A stretch of 64,000 bases of DNA from JBNPEO01 sp050490315 (GCF_050490315.1 NZ_JBNPEO010000002.1:186001-250000), one strand, 5' to 3'; positions 34,532 to 44,079 are shown, numbered from the stretch's first letter. The notes: generated by a model not told the origin, from the sequence alone. Numbers and translations: made by a program.

Positions 34532-35866
34532 ATGTCTTCGCTTGGAAAACTTACTCGCACACTCACCACCCTTGGCACAGCTATGCTCTTGAGCGCAGGG
34601 TTCATAGCCGGCCCTGCCATGATCAGCACCGCAGAGGCCGCATCAGCCGGACCAGCCGCCATTGCCGCCGTCTACGCCAAGCCGGGTGTTGCCAGCAGAC
34701 TCGGCGCCTCGAAGGCCCCCACCGCATGTAACTTGGTGAACTCCGGCTGCTATCGTTCCTTCACCATGGGGATCATCATCTGGAGCTCCAGCACCGGTGC
34801 GCAAATAGTGCACAGAGGAGCCATCCATACTCGTTGGGTGGCAGAGGGCTCAGAACACGGTACTTTGGGCTACCCCACCACCGCTGAATACTGCGGCCAG
34901 CGGAATTCAGGCTGCTATCAAAAATTTGCCAAAGGAAGCCTGTATTGGAGCGCCGCGTCTGGGGCAGTCCCCGTCCATGGCGCCATGTTGACACGCTATG
35001 CCTCCCTCAAGCTACACAACGGCTTTCTCGCTTACCCCGTTGCCACACAGAACTGTCGCTTGGTTCGCGGCGGGTGCAAGCAACAATTTCAAGGCGGTGT
35101 GATCTGGTGGCAGTCCGGGACCGGCGCGTGGAGCACTCATGGTGGTGCGATCCAGACAGCCTGGATCAACCAAGGCGGCGAGAAGGGCCGCCTTGGTTAC
35201 CCCAAGACCAACGAGAACTGCACCAACGGCTACTGCAAACAGAGTTTTGAAGGCGGATACGTCGACTGGACTGCAAAGGCTGGGGCGCGCACGCATTTCA
35301 ATGCCGCTGCTGCCCCCAGCGTGCCTGTGATCAACAAACGCCGTCCGCTCTCCCCCATCACTTATGGGCCGGCAGCCACTATCAACGTCTACGGTGCCAC
35401 GATGGAGCGCACTGCTGGTTTAGCTATGCAGCGACTCATTGCTGCCGCCCGTGCCGCTGGTGCTGGAATGACAGCGGTTAGTGGTTACCGCAGCTACGCC
35501 ACGCAGAAATCGCTCTACTACAACTATGTGGGCATGTACGGTCAGGCACAGGCTGACCTGATTTCAGCCCGGCCTGGTTATAGCGAACACCAAACCGGGC
35601 TGGTCCTAGACATCGGCGATTCGAGCGGCCAGTGTGGGCTGTTGCCGTGTTTTGAAAACACCCGTTCCGGTGCTTGGGCAAAGGCCAATGCGTGGCGGTA
35701 CGGCTTTATTGTTCGCTACCCCAACGGCTATACCAACATCACCGGATATTCCTACGAACCATGGCATTTGCGATACGTAGGCACGCCATTGTCTACGGAT
35801 ATGCACATCCGCAAGATTCCCACACTTGAACAACGTTTCAGCTTGCCAGCAGCTCCCAGGTACTAA
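34532..35866 (+). CDS. Secreted M15 family D-alanyl-D-alanine carboxypeptidase with LGFP-like repeats
   Basis: 444 residues. A signal peptide (hydrophobic core TLGTAMLLSAGFIAGPAM, cleavage near AEA) is followed by four repeats of about 50 residues (roughly 43-270), LGFP-like in GTLGYP, GFLAYP and GRLGYP, each with a pair of cysteines 7-9 apart. The C-terminal VanY/M15 peptidase domain (about 280-420) has the zinc motif SEHQTGLVLDIG and the catalytic/zinc EPWHLRYVG. It should trim peptidoglycan peptides outside the cell, with the repeats binding the envelope. The cysteine pairs suit oxidative folding, and a VKOR gene lies in the same window. No operon partner. Confidence 0.9.
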   Translation: MSSLGKLTRTLTTLGTAMLLSAGFIAGPAMISTAEAASAGPAAIAAVYAKPGVASRLGASKAPTACNLVNSGCYRSFTMGIIIWSSSTGAQIVHRGAIHTRWVAEGSEHGTLGYPTTAEYCGQRNSGCYQKFAKGSLYWSAASGAVPVHGAMLTRYASLKLHNGFLAYPVATQNCRLVRGGCKQQFQGGVIWWQSGTGAWSTHGGAIQTAWINQGGEKGRLGYPKTNENCTNGYCKQSFEGGYVDWTAKAGARTHFNAAAAPSVPVINKRRPLSPITYGPAATINVYGATMERTAGLAMQRLIAAARAAGAGMTAVSGYRSYATQKSLYYNYVGMYGQAQADLISARPGYSEHQTGLVLDIGDSSGQCGLLPCFENTRSGAWAKANAWRYGFIVRYPNGYTNITGYSYEPWHLRYVGTPLSTDMHIRKIPTLEQRFSLPAAPRY

Positions 35867-35868
35867 AA

Positions 35869-36786
35869 CTAGTGCTGGCAGCTAGGGCACCAGTAGAGTT
35901 TCCGGGCGGCCGCTTCAGTGAGTGCCACAGCTGTGCCGCACTTTCTGCACGGTAACCCGATGCGTTTATAGACAAAGTGGGAGTCTTCTGGCGCGGCAAG
36001 GCCGTCAACCGCCAGCAACTCAGGTGACCAAAAGTCCGGTGGTGTGGTGATAATCCGCCCGTCCTTGACGCCGTCGGACATTAACCGTGTGGCATCTGCC
36101 CACAGCGCCGAGGCGGCGCTTTCACTCACCTCGGTACCTGGCACAAACGGATTAATACCGGCCCGGAACAACAGCTCTGCCCGGTAAATGTTGCCGATAC
36201 CCGCGACCACACTTTGGTCCATTAACAACTGTCCGACGGCGGTACGTCGCCGCCGGAGACCGCCCACAAACCGCTGTTCGTCACCAGTTTGACCATGCAG
36301 CCCCGTTTGGCTGTGCAAGGGATCTGGCCCCAGCTTGGCCCGGCGCTCCGAGGCTTCCGGTTCAGTAATAACATCACAACGGCTGGCACCGCGCAGATCC
36401 GCCCAGCCGTGCTCAGAGACTAACCGGACACGAATAGCACCCCGCGGTTCTGGTGGCCCCTTATAAGGAGCACTGGACGTGTCCTCAAAAGATTCGCTCT
36501 CACCGATTTTCCGCGGCGCACCGATACTTGAAGCACCACTGAAAGTGGCGTCACCACCAAACTCCCAAGCACCGTAAAGTCCCAAGTGCACGTGCAAAAC
36601 CAGCTGGTTCTCGAAGCCCAAAAAGAGTTGTTTGCCGTGCGCTTGAGCGTCCACTAGACGCTGGCCGTCAAGGAGTCGCGCGCCGTCCTTGAACCTGCCC
36701 TGCGGGCTGGAGGCGGCTAGCTGCTCACCTGCAAAAACGTCTGCAAACTGAATGGCCAAGCGTCGGACTGAATGCCCTTCAGGCAC
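35869..36786 (-). CDS. Fpg/Nei family DNA glycosylase/AP lyase
   Basis: 305 residues from a GTG at 36786. The mature N-terminus PEGHS keeps the catalytic Pro2 and Glu3 of the Nei-type enzymes, which excise oxidised bases and nick the strand. The helix-two-turn-helix has QSVVAGIGNIYRAELLF, and the zinc finger is CRKC...CPSC near the end. A longer than usual variable stretch (about 85-125) lies in the N-domain. Its start overlaps the rpiB stop by one base, so expression is coupled. Confidence 0.92.
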   Translation of the reverse strand: MPEGHSVRRLAIQFADVFAGEQLAASSPQGRFKDGARLLDGQRLVDAQAHGKQLFLGFENQLVLHVHLGLYGAWEFGGDATFSGASSIGAPRKIGESESFEDTSSAPYKGPPEPRGAIRVRLVSEHGWADLRGASRCDVITEPEASERRAKLGPDPLHSQTGLHGQTGDEQRFVGGLRRRRTAVGQLLMDQSVVAGIGNIYRAELLFRAGINPFVPGTEVSESAASALWADATRLMSDGVKDGRIITTPPDFWSPELLAVDGLAAPEDSHFVYKRIGLPCRKCGTAVALTEAAARKLYWCPSCQH

Positions 36787-37292
36787 TAAGCGATGACCTC
36801 GCCAGTGGTCTCATACTGGGCAATCTTGCCGATTCGGCGCATGTGGCGTTCGTCGTGGCTGAACGGTTCTACCAAAAACGCTTCAATCAGTTGAGTAGCT
36901 TCCTCAACAGTGTGCTGACGCCCACCAACCGCAATAACGTTTGCGTCATTGTGCTCGCGAGCCAGACGTGCCGTGTCCAGATTCCAAGCCAGCGCTGCAC
37001 GGATTCCCTTGACCTTGTTTGCGGCGATTTGTTCGCCATTACCGGATCCGCCCAAAACAATTCCGAGGGCGTGGACTCCGGCGCTTTGATCAGCAACCAC
37101 TGCGAGCGCAGCGTTGATGCAGAAGGCCGGGTAGTCATCCAATGCGTCATATTCGGTGGGTCCGTGGTCAACCACTTCGTAGCCTTTGGCACTGAGGTGG
37201 CTCATGAGGTGGGCGCTAAGCTCCATCCCTGCGTGGTCAGTGGCAATGTGTACGCGGGGTGTGGTGGCAGTTGAAGTCACGGAACAATCCAT
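36786..37292 (-). CDS. rpiB: Ribose-5-phosphate isomerase B
   Basis: 168 residues of the RpiB/LacAB family. It interconverts ribose-5-phosphate and ribulose-5-phosphate in the pentose phosphate pathway. ATDHAG and the phosphate loop LGGSGNGEQIAANK are typical of the mycobacterial-type enzyme, where Glu rather than Cys acts as base. A GTG at 37280 is an alternative start. Overlaps the glycosylase gene by one base. The gnd gene for the same pathway is elsewhere in the window. Confidence 0.95.
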   Translation of the reverse strand: MDCSVTSTATTPRVHIATDHAGMELSAHLMSHLSAKGYEVVDHGPTEYDALDDYPAFCINAALAVVADQSAGVHALGIVLGGSGNGEQIAANKVKGIRAALAWNLDTARLAREHNDANVIAVGGRQHTVEEATQLIEAFLVEPFSHDERHMRRIGKIAQYETTGEVIA

Positions 37293-37325
37293 TCGTTGAA
37301 GCCTGTGGTGTTGGTCTATAGCCTA

Positions 37326-38303
37326 CTAGCGCCAAGCATTCAGATGCGCGGCGAGGGATTCTGCGTCCTCTGGTGTTTTGGTGCCGAGGACAGCGCTGCG
37401 TCCATCTGTGAAGTTCAGCATCACTCCAGCTCCGCTGCTGACCAGGATGGAGCGGCTGTTGTGGTGTAAGCGCGGCCCCCACCCGCCGTGATTGTTGGCA
37501 TCCAGTGTTGTAGCCGTGGCCGAGTCGAGATGGCCGGCTTGGCTTTTGAGAAACGGCAGCACCCCGGCAATACGAATCTGCAGACGATCCTGATCCGCAT
37601 AAATGCGGTAGAACAAACAGGCCGCAATCACTAGCGCTACCACGACCAGTAGCCCCGAAAGCCAGGGAACCAGCGGGACAAGCAGGGCTGCTGGCATCAA
37701 AAAACCAATCCCCAGCATCACAAAGATTGAGCTGCGCGCATGAACCCAAGATGACCATTGGTCATCTTCTGCTTCTGGATTCGCTTCCAAAAGGAGTTCA
37801 CGTTCCAGTGCGCGGTCATCCGCTGGGCTCCATTTCTCGTCCGGTTTGTAGAGCATGCCCATCACCAGCGCGAGGGTCACGGCGGCTCCACTACCGAGCA
37901 GCAGCACCATGGTGTCAACGTGGGAGTTGCGGGCATCTGCCACATTGAGCTGGCCTACCAGTCCGGCGGCAAAAACTGTCACCAGGAAGAGGTCAGCAGC
38001 AATCCCTAGGGCCATCAGTATTCGTCTCATGACCACTGGTCTGGCTAGCGAGACGGTCTGCAAAAGCAGTGCCACCCCCACTAGAAGGATCGTGCCAACA
38101 GCCACCAGCATGTATGTTCCAAAGGGCACAAAAGCACGCGCGCCAGCACCGTCCCACATGATGGCTACGGGTGAGGGCAGCCTCGAGGAAAGGCTCGAGG
38201 TCGCAATAACAAACGCCGCACTCAACACCACCGGAAACCCGATGGCAAAACGCAGTGCACGGTGATCCCAGCGGGGTGCGCTGTTGATGCTTGGAGAGCT
38301 CAT
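37326..38303 (-). CDS. DUF1648 domain-containing membrane protein
   Basis: 325 residues with five predicted transmembrane helices: one near 20-38 followed by the DUF1648 motif LPSPVAIMWDGAGA, and others near 62-82, 93-113, 127-147 and a pair at about 193-235. The last 90 residues are a soluble PH-like tail (LQIRIAGVLPFLKSQAG...VMLNFTDGRSAVLGTKTPEDAESLAAHL). The function is unknown; related proteins act as SdpI-like or sensor components. Divergent from pepN. Confidence 0.82.
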   Translation of the reverse strand: MSSPSINSAPRWDHRALRFAIGFPVVLSAAFVIATSSLSSRLPSPVAIMWDGAGARAFVPFGTYMLVAVGTILLVGVALLLQTVSLARPVVMRRILMALGIAADLFLVTVFAAGLVGQLNVADARNSHVDTMVLLLGSGAAVTLALVMGMLYKPDEKWSPADDRALERELLLEANPEAEDDQWSSWVHARSSIFVMLGIGFLMPAALLVPLVPWLSGLLVVVALVIAACLFYRIYADQDRLQIRIAGVLPFLKSQAGHLDSATATTLDANNHGGWGPRLHHNSRSILVSSGAGVMLNFTDGRSAVLGTKTPEDAESLAAHLNAWR

Positions 38304-38417
38304 ATGTCCACGTTATTCCAGCCGGGCTTGCTTGGCGCCCGATCAATGAAAGAATGATTTCATAGTGCCGCAGATCACTTGACTACGGCCCCACTCCCAC
38401 TATTGGAGGAAGCCTTA

Positions 38418-40979
38418 ATGCCAGGAATGAATCTGACCCGCGAGGAAGCCCGCGAGCGCGCCGAGCTACTGAACGTGGAGCAGTACAACGTCACGCTCGA
38501 TTTGAGCCGCGGCGACCGTGTTTTCGGTTCCACCACGGTGGTTCGGTTCAAAGCAGTGGCTGGTTCGTCGTCGTTCATTGATGCGGTGACCGATTCCGTT
38601 GCCTCGGTAACGTTGAACGGCCGCGAGCTGGACCCGTCGGTGGTTTCCGATGGTGTGCGGATTGCTTTGCCTGATTTGGCTGCCGAGAATGAACTGACCA
38701 TTGTGGCTGAGGCTCCGTATATGAACACCGGTGAGGGCCTGCACCGCTTTGTGGACCCCGTGGACTCAGAGGTATACCTCTACACACAATTTGAAGTCCC
38801 GGACTCTCGCCGCATGTTCGCCGTGTTTGAACAGCCCGATCTCAAAGCATCTTTCCAGTTCACCGTTACGGCGCCTTCCTACTGGAATGTCATCTCCAAC
38901 TCCCCCACTCCAGAGCCAGTAGGCGCCGAGGCACGGGCCGACGGCGTTGCTTACTCAACGTGGGAGTTCGCACCTACCCGGCGTATTTCCTCATACATCA
39001 CGGCGTTGATTGCCGGTCCATATGAGGGTGTTCACAGCGAAGTCACCAGCGCGGACGGCCGCACCGTTCCCTTGGGCGTGTTCGCCCGCAAGTCACTCAT
39101 GCAGTACCTCGACGCCGAAAACATTTTTACGTTGACCCGCCAAGGCTTCGAATTCTACGAAAAGCAGTTCGGCACCCCGTACCCCTTCGAGAAATACGAC
39201 CAGCTTTTTGTTCCGGAATTTAATGCTGGAGCCATGGAAAACGCTGGTGCCGTGACCATTCTTGAGGGCTACGTATTCCGCGGAAAAGTTACTGGTGCTC
39301 AGGTGGAACGCCGCGCCATTACCGTCCTGCACGAACTTGCACACATGTGGTTTGGCGATCTGGTCACCATGCGTTGGTGGAACGATCTGTGGCTCAACGA
39401 ATCCTTTGCCGAGTACATGTCCCACTTGGCTGCTGTGGAGAATACAGAGTTTGAAGGCGCGTGGACTACTTTCGCTTCCGTGGAGAAGTCTTGGGCCTAC
39501 CGCCAGGACCAGTTGCCCACAACGCACCCGATTTTCGCTGACATCAACGACTTGCAGGACGTTGAAGTGAACTTCGATGGCATCACCTACGCTAAGGGCG
39601 CATCAGTGCTTCGCCAGTTGGTTGCGTGGGTTGGACCGGAAGAGTTTATGTCTGGTGTGCGCGAGTATTTCCGCAAACACTCGTGGAAGAACACTGAACT
39701 CAGCGATCTGATGACCGAGTTAGAAATTTCTAGCGGCCGCGACCTGGATTCTTGGGGCAAACTCTGGCTTGAAACCGCTGGTGTTAACACACTCACACCT
39801 GAAATCACCGTTGACGCTGATGGCACCATCACCGCCTTTGACATTGTGCAGAGCGCGACGGCGGATCAGCCAACCATCCGGCCGCACCGTTTGGCAGTGG
39901 GCGGCTACTCCCTTGATGCCAAGGGCAAGCTGCGTTCGGTGAGCCGGGTGGAGCTGGACGTTGACGGCGAGCGCACGTCCGTCACCGAGCTGATCGGTAC
40001 CAAGCGTGCCGAACTGATTCTGCTCAATGACGGCGACCTCGCCTACGCGAAGGTTCGCTTAGATCCTGAATCATTGACAGTGGCTAAGGCACATCTAAAG
40101 GACTTTGCTGATCCGTTGCCGCGCACCCTGGTATGGGCCTCGGCTTGGGATGCAGCCCGCGACGGCGAAACACCAGCACGTGAGTATGTTGACCTGATCT
40201 TGGCCAACATCGCCCACGAGTCTGATTCCTCAGTAGTTATGGTTCAGTTGCGGCAGCTTGTGACCACCTTGACCTTCTACGTTGCTGCCGAGCACCGGGC
40301 TGCAACCAAGGACAAGGCGGCGGGGGCGCTTTGGGATCTGGCACGGGCGGCTAAGGCTGGTTCGGATCACCAATTCCAGTTCGTCAAGAACTTCGCGCTA
40401 CTGGCCAGCAACAGCACTCACTTGGATACTGTTGCAGCGCTCCTTGAAGGCACGGAGTCTCTGGAGGGCCTAGACATTGAGCAGGACCTGCGGTGGGAAC
40501 TGCTGACCTCTTTGGTGGTTGGCGGGCGCTTAGGCGAAGCGGACATTGCCGAAGAGCTCACACGAGACAACACGGCAAGCGGCCAGAATGCTGCAGCTTT
40601 GGCCACGGCGGCTATCCCCACAGCCGAGGCCAAGGCCAAGGCGTGGAACTCAATTGTTGTTACTGGCGAGCTTTCCAACGCCTTCCAGGCCTCAGCGGTC
40701 AGCGGCTTCACTCGGGTACCAGACGTTGCTTTACTTGAGCCGTTTGCCGGCAAGTACTTTGCCTCGATCGAGGGAATCGTGAAGAACCGCACACTGGCTC
40801 TGGCACAGCAAATTGTGGTGGGCCTTTATCCCGCACAGCTGACCACTCAGGAAACCGTGGACGCGTCAGATGCTTTTATCGCTGGCCTCAGCGCTGATCA
40901 GGCACCGTTGCGTCGCATGATGCTTGAGAACCGCGACGGCGTTGCCCGAGCTTTGCGAGCCCGCGCGGCTGACGTCTAG
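38418..40979 (+). CDS. pepN: Aminopeptidase N (M1 family)
   Basis: 853 residues from the ATG at 38418, behind GGAGG at 9 bp; an in-frame ATG at 38379 lacks such a site. The M1 signatures are GAMEN at about 270 and HELAH at 305-309, with NESFAEYM supplying the third zinc ligand Glu, and a later Tyr. The C-terminal ERAP1-like helical domain is present. It removes N-terminal residues from peptides left by the Clp protease and proteasome. The gene stands alone, with divergent DUF1648 upstream. Confidence 0.97.
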   Translation: MPGMNLTREEARERAELLNVEQYNVTLDLSRGDRVFGSTTVVRFKAVAGSSSFIDAVTDSVASVTLNGRELDPSVVSDGVRIALPDLAAENELTIVAEAPYMNTGEGLHRFVDPVDSEVYLYTQFEVPDSRRMFAVFEQPDLKASFQFTVTAPSYWNVISNSPTPEPVGAEARADGVAYSTWEFAPTRRISSYITALIAGPYEGVHSEVTSADGRTVPLGVFARKSLMQYLDAENIFTLTRQGFEFYEKQFGTPYPFEKYDQLFVPEFNAGAMENAGAVTILEGYVFRGKVTGAQVERRAITVLHELAHMWFGDLVTMRWWNDLWLNESFAEYMSHLAAVENTEFEGAWTTFASVEKSWAYRQDQLPTTHPIFADINDLQDVEVNFDGITYAKGASVLRQLVAWVGPEEFMSGVREYFRKHSWKNTELSDLMTELEISSGRDLDSWGKLWLETAGVNTLTPEITVDADGTITAFDIVQSATADQPTIRPHRLAVGGYSLDAKGKLRSVSRVELDVDGERTSVTELIGTKRAELILLNDGDLAYAKVRLDPESLTVAKAHLKDFADPLPRTLVWASAWDAARDGETPAREYVDLILANIAHESDSSVVMVQLRQLVTTLTFYVAAEHRAATKDKAAGALWDLARAAKAGSDHQFQFVKNFALLASNSTHLDTVAALLEGTESLEGLDIEQDLRWELLTSLVVGGRLGEADIAEELTRDNTASGQNAAALATAAIPTAEAKAKAWNSIVVTGELSNAFQASAVSGFTRVPDVALLEPFAGKYFASIEGIVKNRTLALAQQIVVGLYPAQLTTQETVDASDAFIAGLSADQAPLRRMMLENRDGVARALRARAADV

Positions 40980-41089
40980 GCCGCCTGACGGCTGACTTAT
41001 CAGGAGCCGCTGGCCACTGGAATCTTCCGGCGACCAACGGCTCTTAGCGTCTGGCTCTTGGCATCTGGTGATAGTTCTAGACTGTCCCC

Positions 41090-41581
41090 ATGAGTCTTGA
41101 TCAGCACTACTATGCGGCAACCGTAACTTGGACTGGTAATCGTGGAACGGGAACCTCCTCCTACCGCGACTACGGGCGGGATCATGACATTGAATTCGCG
41201 GGGCTTCCCACTCTCAAGGGATCGGCCGATCCCACGTTCCGGGGCGATCCTCACCGTTATAACCCGGAGCAGCTCTTGCTCGCGGCACTGGCTCAATGCC
41301 ACATGCTCTCCTACTTGCATGTTGCGGCTCAGAATGGTGTGGTGGTCACCGCTTATAGCGACCGCGCTGAAGGCGTCATGCGATTGAACCGTGATGGCAG
41401 TGGCGAGTTCACCTCAGTAACCCTTCATCCGCAGGTAAGCGTTGCTGACCCGGCCCACGCGGAAATAGCGCAGTCTTTGCATACGCGGGCCAATCAGTTG
41501 TGTTTTATTGCCCGCAGTGTAAATTTCCCCGTACATCACGAGCCCACCACTGACGTAGCTTCGGCTCCCGTCCAGGGCTAG
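41090..41581 (+). CDS. OsmC family peroxiredoxin-like protein
   Basis: 163 residues. OsmC/Ohr proteins reduce organic hydroperoxides using two cysteines. The first lies in LLLAALAQCHMLSYLHVA and the second in RANQLCFIARSVNFPV. The central helix and beta pattern fit an OsmC protein of the YhfA/SCO type. The electron donor and substrate are not known. A short spacer leads to the MscS gene. Confidence 0.92.
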   Translation: MSLDQHYYAATVTWTGNRGTGTSSYRDYGRDHDIEFAGLPTLKGSADPTFRGDPHRYNPEQLLLAALAQCHMLSYLHVAAQNGVVVTAYSDRAEGVMRLNRDGSGEFTSVTLHPQVSVADPAHAEIAQSLHTRANQLCFIARSVNFPVHHEPTTDVASAPVQG

Positions 41582-41705
41582 GACTGGTCTCCAATTATCA
41601 GGATGTGCCTGGGCGAACGCCACGGCGCTAGGGTTGATATTGGACGGGTTCTCCCCGCCCGGCGAACACAAGACTGAAGACAAACTTGAGGAGTTGCTGC
41701 CCGGA

Positions 41706-42359
41706 ATGCATTCCGTACTCAAAGCCGAACAAATGACCGCTCTCGGTGCCGCATCCGCTGATTTTGTGGGTGCAGTGATTGCGATCGTTGCTGGACTTCT
41801 GGTGTGGGCGATAGCAAGATTTTTGATCGCACGCATTACCAAACGGGCGGCCAACGGCACGGAGTTCTTCAAGAAGCGGCATTTTCGCTGGGCAGCTCCG
41901 GCGCTACGTGCGCTTGACCACGAGCGTCGGGTTCAACGAGCAGAGACCATTGGATCGTTGCTCAGCAGCGTTGTTGGCGTTCTTATCTCGATCATTGTGA
42001 TCATCTACGTTTTGCAATCCCTAGGTGTAAACATTGCTCCCCTACTCACCAGCGTCGGCATTTTGGGTGTGGCAATTGGTTTTGGTGCCCAGCAGTTGAT
42101 CCGAGACTTCCTCGCCGGAATTTTTATCACCATTGAGGACCAATACGGCATTGGGGACCTTATCGAGACCAGTGAAGTAGTGGGAACTGTTGAAGCGGTG
42201 GGTCTCCGCATCACACGCGTTCGTGGCGAAGACGGTGCTGTCTGGTATCTGCGCAACGGCGAAATCCTCCGAGTGGGTAACCGTTCGCAAGGAACCTACT
42301 CCCCGGTGATTGAAGCCACAGATAACCAACCCCATGAAGGACAGAAGGCCAGCGAATGA
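41706..42359 (+). CDS. Small mechanosensitive channel (MscS family)
   Basis: 217 residues from the ATG at 41706 with GAGGAG 12 bp upstream; a TTG at 41634 would give 241 residues. Three transmembrane helices are seen, the last pore-lining TM3 being LLTSVGILGVAIGFGAQQLIRDFLAGIFI, then the beta domain (QYGIGDLIE...VGTVEAVGLRITRVRGEDGAVWYLRNGEI). The C-terminal alpha/beta part is missing, so this is a minimal MscS. It should release solutes on hypo-osmotic shock. Its stop overlaps the globin start in ATGA. Confidence 0.9.
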   Translation: MHSVLKAEQMTALGAASADFVGAVIAIVAGLLVWAIARFLIARITKRAANGTEFFKKRHFRWAAPALRALDHERRVQRAETIGSLLSSVVGVLISIIVIIYVLQSLGVNIAPLLTSVGILGVAIGFGAQQLIRDFLAGIFITIEDQYGIGDLIETSEVVGTVEAVGLRITRVRGEDGAVWYLRNGEILRVGNRSQGTYSPVIEATDNQPHEGQKASE

Positions 42360-42832
42360 GCCAGCAATTGCCAATCCAACCTCAAGGAACCCCTGCACGG
42401 CCGAACCTGATGCAAAACGATCCGTTCAGCAAGCCTGGGTACACCGACAGCTTCTACGATGCCGTTGGCGGGCACCCCACCTTTGTGAAGTTGATCGACG
42501 TTTTTTACGACGGCGTGGCCGATGACGAGCTGTTGCGACCCATGTATCCGGAGGAAGATCTAGCTCCCGCCAAGCGCCGCTTTTTGATGTTCTTGGAACA
42601 ATACTGGGGCGGGCCCACAACGTACGGCGAGGAACGTGGCCACCCCCGATTGCGTATGCGGCATATGCCCTTTGAGGTCACGCCCGAGGCGAAAGACCGA
42701 TGGCTCAAGCACATGCACCATGCCATTGATTCTTTAGAGCTTTCGCCACTGCACGATGCAACCCTGAGGGATTATATGGACCGTGCTGCGTTGTCCATGG
42801 TTAATGCTGCAGCGCCGCGCACCAACACGTGA
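42356..42832 (+). CDS. glbO: Group II truncated haemoglobin (GlbO type)
   Basis: 158 residues with a 30-residue extension before the globin fold. YDAVGGHPTFVKLIDVFYDGV, LRPMYPEEDLAPAKRRFLMFLEQYWGGP and RLRMRHMPFEVTPEAKDRWLKHM are the group II signatures, including the proximal His in RMRHMPF and Trp at G8. These proteins bind O2 and NO and take part in oxidative defence. Coupled to the MscS gene by a 4-bp overlap and overlapping the convergent unknown gene by 61 bp. Confidence 0.94.
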   Translation: MSQQLPIQPQGTPARPNLMQNDPFSKPGYTDSFYDAVGGHPTFVKLIDVFYDGVADDELLRPMYPEEDLAPAKRRFLMFLEQYWGGPTTYGEERGHPRLRMRHMPFEVTPEAKDRWLKHMHHAIDSLELSPLHDATLRDYMDRAALSMVNAAAPRTNT

Positions 42833-43470
42833 CCCTGAGGGCTGCTCAGTCGCTGCCACCTGCCAGAGCTGAGCATGCTCAACTCTGTGCCGGGTACCAA
42901 GAAGCCCAGCGAGAAAGCGGCGAACGCAGCGCCGAGCGGTAGCTCACTCGTTTCCGAGAGTGGCCGGCTCCACACTGTGGCGCGGGCATTGTTCACGATT
43001 AGCGCCCCAGGCTGATCGGGGATGATCTCGGCAACCTCTTTCATGCCCGCCATAGCCAGGGCTTTGACGTCCTCAGACATTACGGCGCCCTGGGGCGTCC
43101 ACGGACCGCGAGGTGCTGACACGCCAGCCCACGACGCAGCGGCTGTGACAACGGGAAGCGGCAATTCGACGTCGTTCTCCCCCAGCCGCGCCAAACGGTC
43201 CAGGACAGCCGAGATCGGTACGGTGATGTCCACTTGGGCATCAGAGGTGAGCGCCATCGTGCGTAAACCCAAAATAGTCGGGGTACCTTCTCCCAACAGC
43301 GTGGGTTTCAACACGCATACGTAGCAGGCCAAAACCCGTCCTTGAGCGAAGAGACGTACAGCACCGTCATCTACGGCTCGGGCGCGGGCCATGTAAGTCT
43401 GCAGGTCCCGAAGGTCGCCAGCATCGCTAAAAATCAAGGATTCGGATGGCAATTTCTCGTCGATTGGCAC
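42772..43470 (-). CDS. Conserved actinobacterial protein of unknown function
   Basis: 232 residues from a GTG at 43470. No known motif is visible; the protein is alpha/beta-like and mildly hydrophobic (VLACYVCVLKPTLLG, LGLRTMALTSDAQVDITVPISAVLDRLARL). There is no signal peptide or transmembrane helix. The 3' end overlaps the globin gene on the other strand by 61 bp. I recognise it only as a conserved type beside the globin gene in Arthrobacter-like genomes. The function is not assigned. Confidence 0.72.
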   Translation of the reverse strand: MPIDEKLPSESLIFSDAGDLRDLQTYMARARAVDDGAVRLFAQGRVLACYVCVLKPTLLGEGTPTILGLRTMALTSDAQVDITVPISAVLDRLARLGENDVELPLPVVTAAASWAGVSAPRGPWTPQGAVMSEDVKALAMAGMKEVAEIIPDQPGALIVNNARATVWSRPLSETSELPLGAAFAAFSLGFLVPGTELSMLSSGRWQRLSSPQGHVLVRGAAALTMDNAARSI

Positions 43471-43587
43471 TATAGGACTCTAGCCGAGTACAGCAGCCAG
43501 ACGCGAAGTAGGCCGTAACCAGCGTTCGAGGAACCAGAGGTTTACGGGCAGACACGAACTTTTGGGTAATCAGGCACTTTCGCGTCA

Positions 43588-44079
43588 TTAGCCGCGGCGG
43601 CGCCGGAACGGTACCGGCTCCCCGGACCAAACACCCAGAGCGTGGCGTTGGGCCGGCGTCAAGCGCACCGGCCGGCCGGATTCGCGATTGACCAAAACCA
43701 TCGACGAACTCGCCAAAGCATAAGTCTTCGACCCATCAGCCTCAGCCACTGAGTAGCCGAATTCAAAACTCGATCCACCCATAGCTGTCACCCAAATATT
43801 CACAAAGATTGGCTCGGTGCGAAAGTGCAACGGCAACAGATATTCGATCTCGTGTCGGCCAACAAGCGTGAAGTTCTCCACTCCCACTAAGTCGTCAAAG
43901 GTGTCCTCTTCGGCGGCGCCATTACCGGCTGCCTGCCCCAGCGTTTGATGGATGAGCTGAACGCGTGCATCCTCCAAATAGGAGAGGTACGTAACGTTGT
44001 TTACGTGCCCATACGAATCAATGTCGCCAAACCGAATTTGGATGGGGAAGCTGAGACCTTGGTGTACTTGATCAGTCAT
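43588..44079 (-). CDS. Acyl-CoA thioesterase, hotdog fold (4HBT/FadM-like)
   Basis: 163 residues. The hotdog thioesterase start IQIRFGDIDSYGHVNNVTYLSYLEDARVQL carries the catalytic Asp of the 4HBT/YbgC type. It hydrolyses short- or medium-chain acyl-CoA; the exact substrate is unknown. The gene is divergent from tesB, 67 bp apart, so both thioesterases share a promoter region. Confidence 0.9.
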   Translation of the reverse strand: MTDQVHQGLSFPIQIRFGDIDSYGHVNNVTYLSYLEDARVQLIHQTLGQAAGNGAAEEDTFDDLVGVENFTLVGRHEIEYLLPLHFRTEPIFVNIWVTAMGGSSFEFGYSVAEADGSKTYALASSSMVLVNRESGRPVRLTPAQRHALGVWSGEPVPFRRRRG

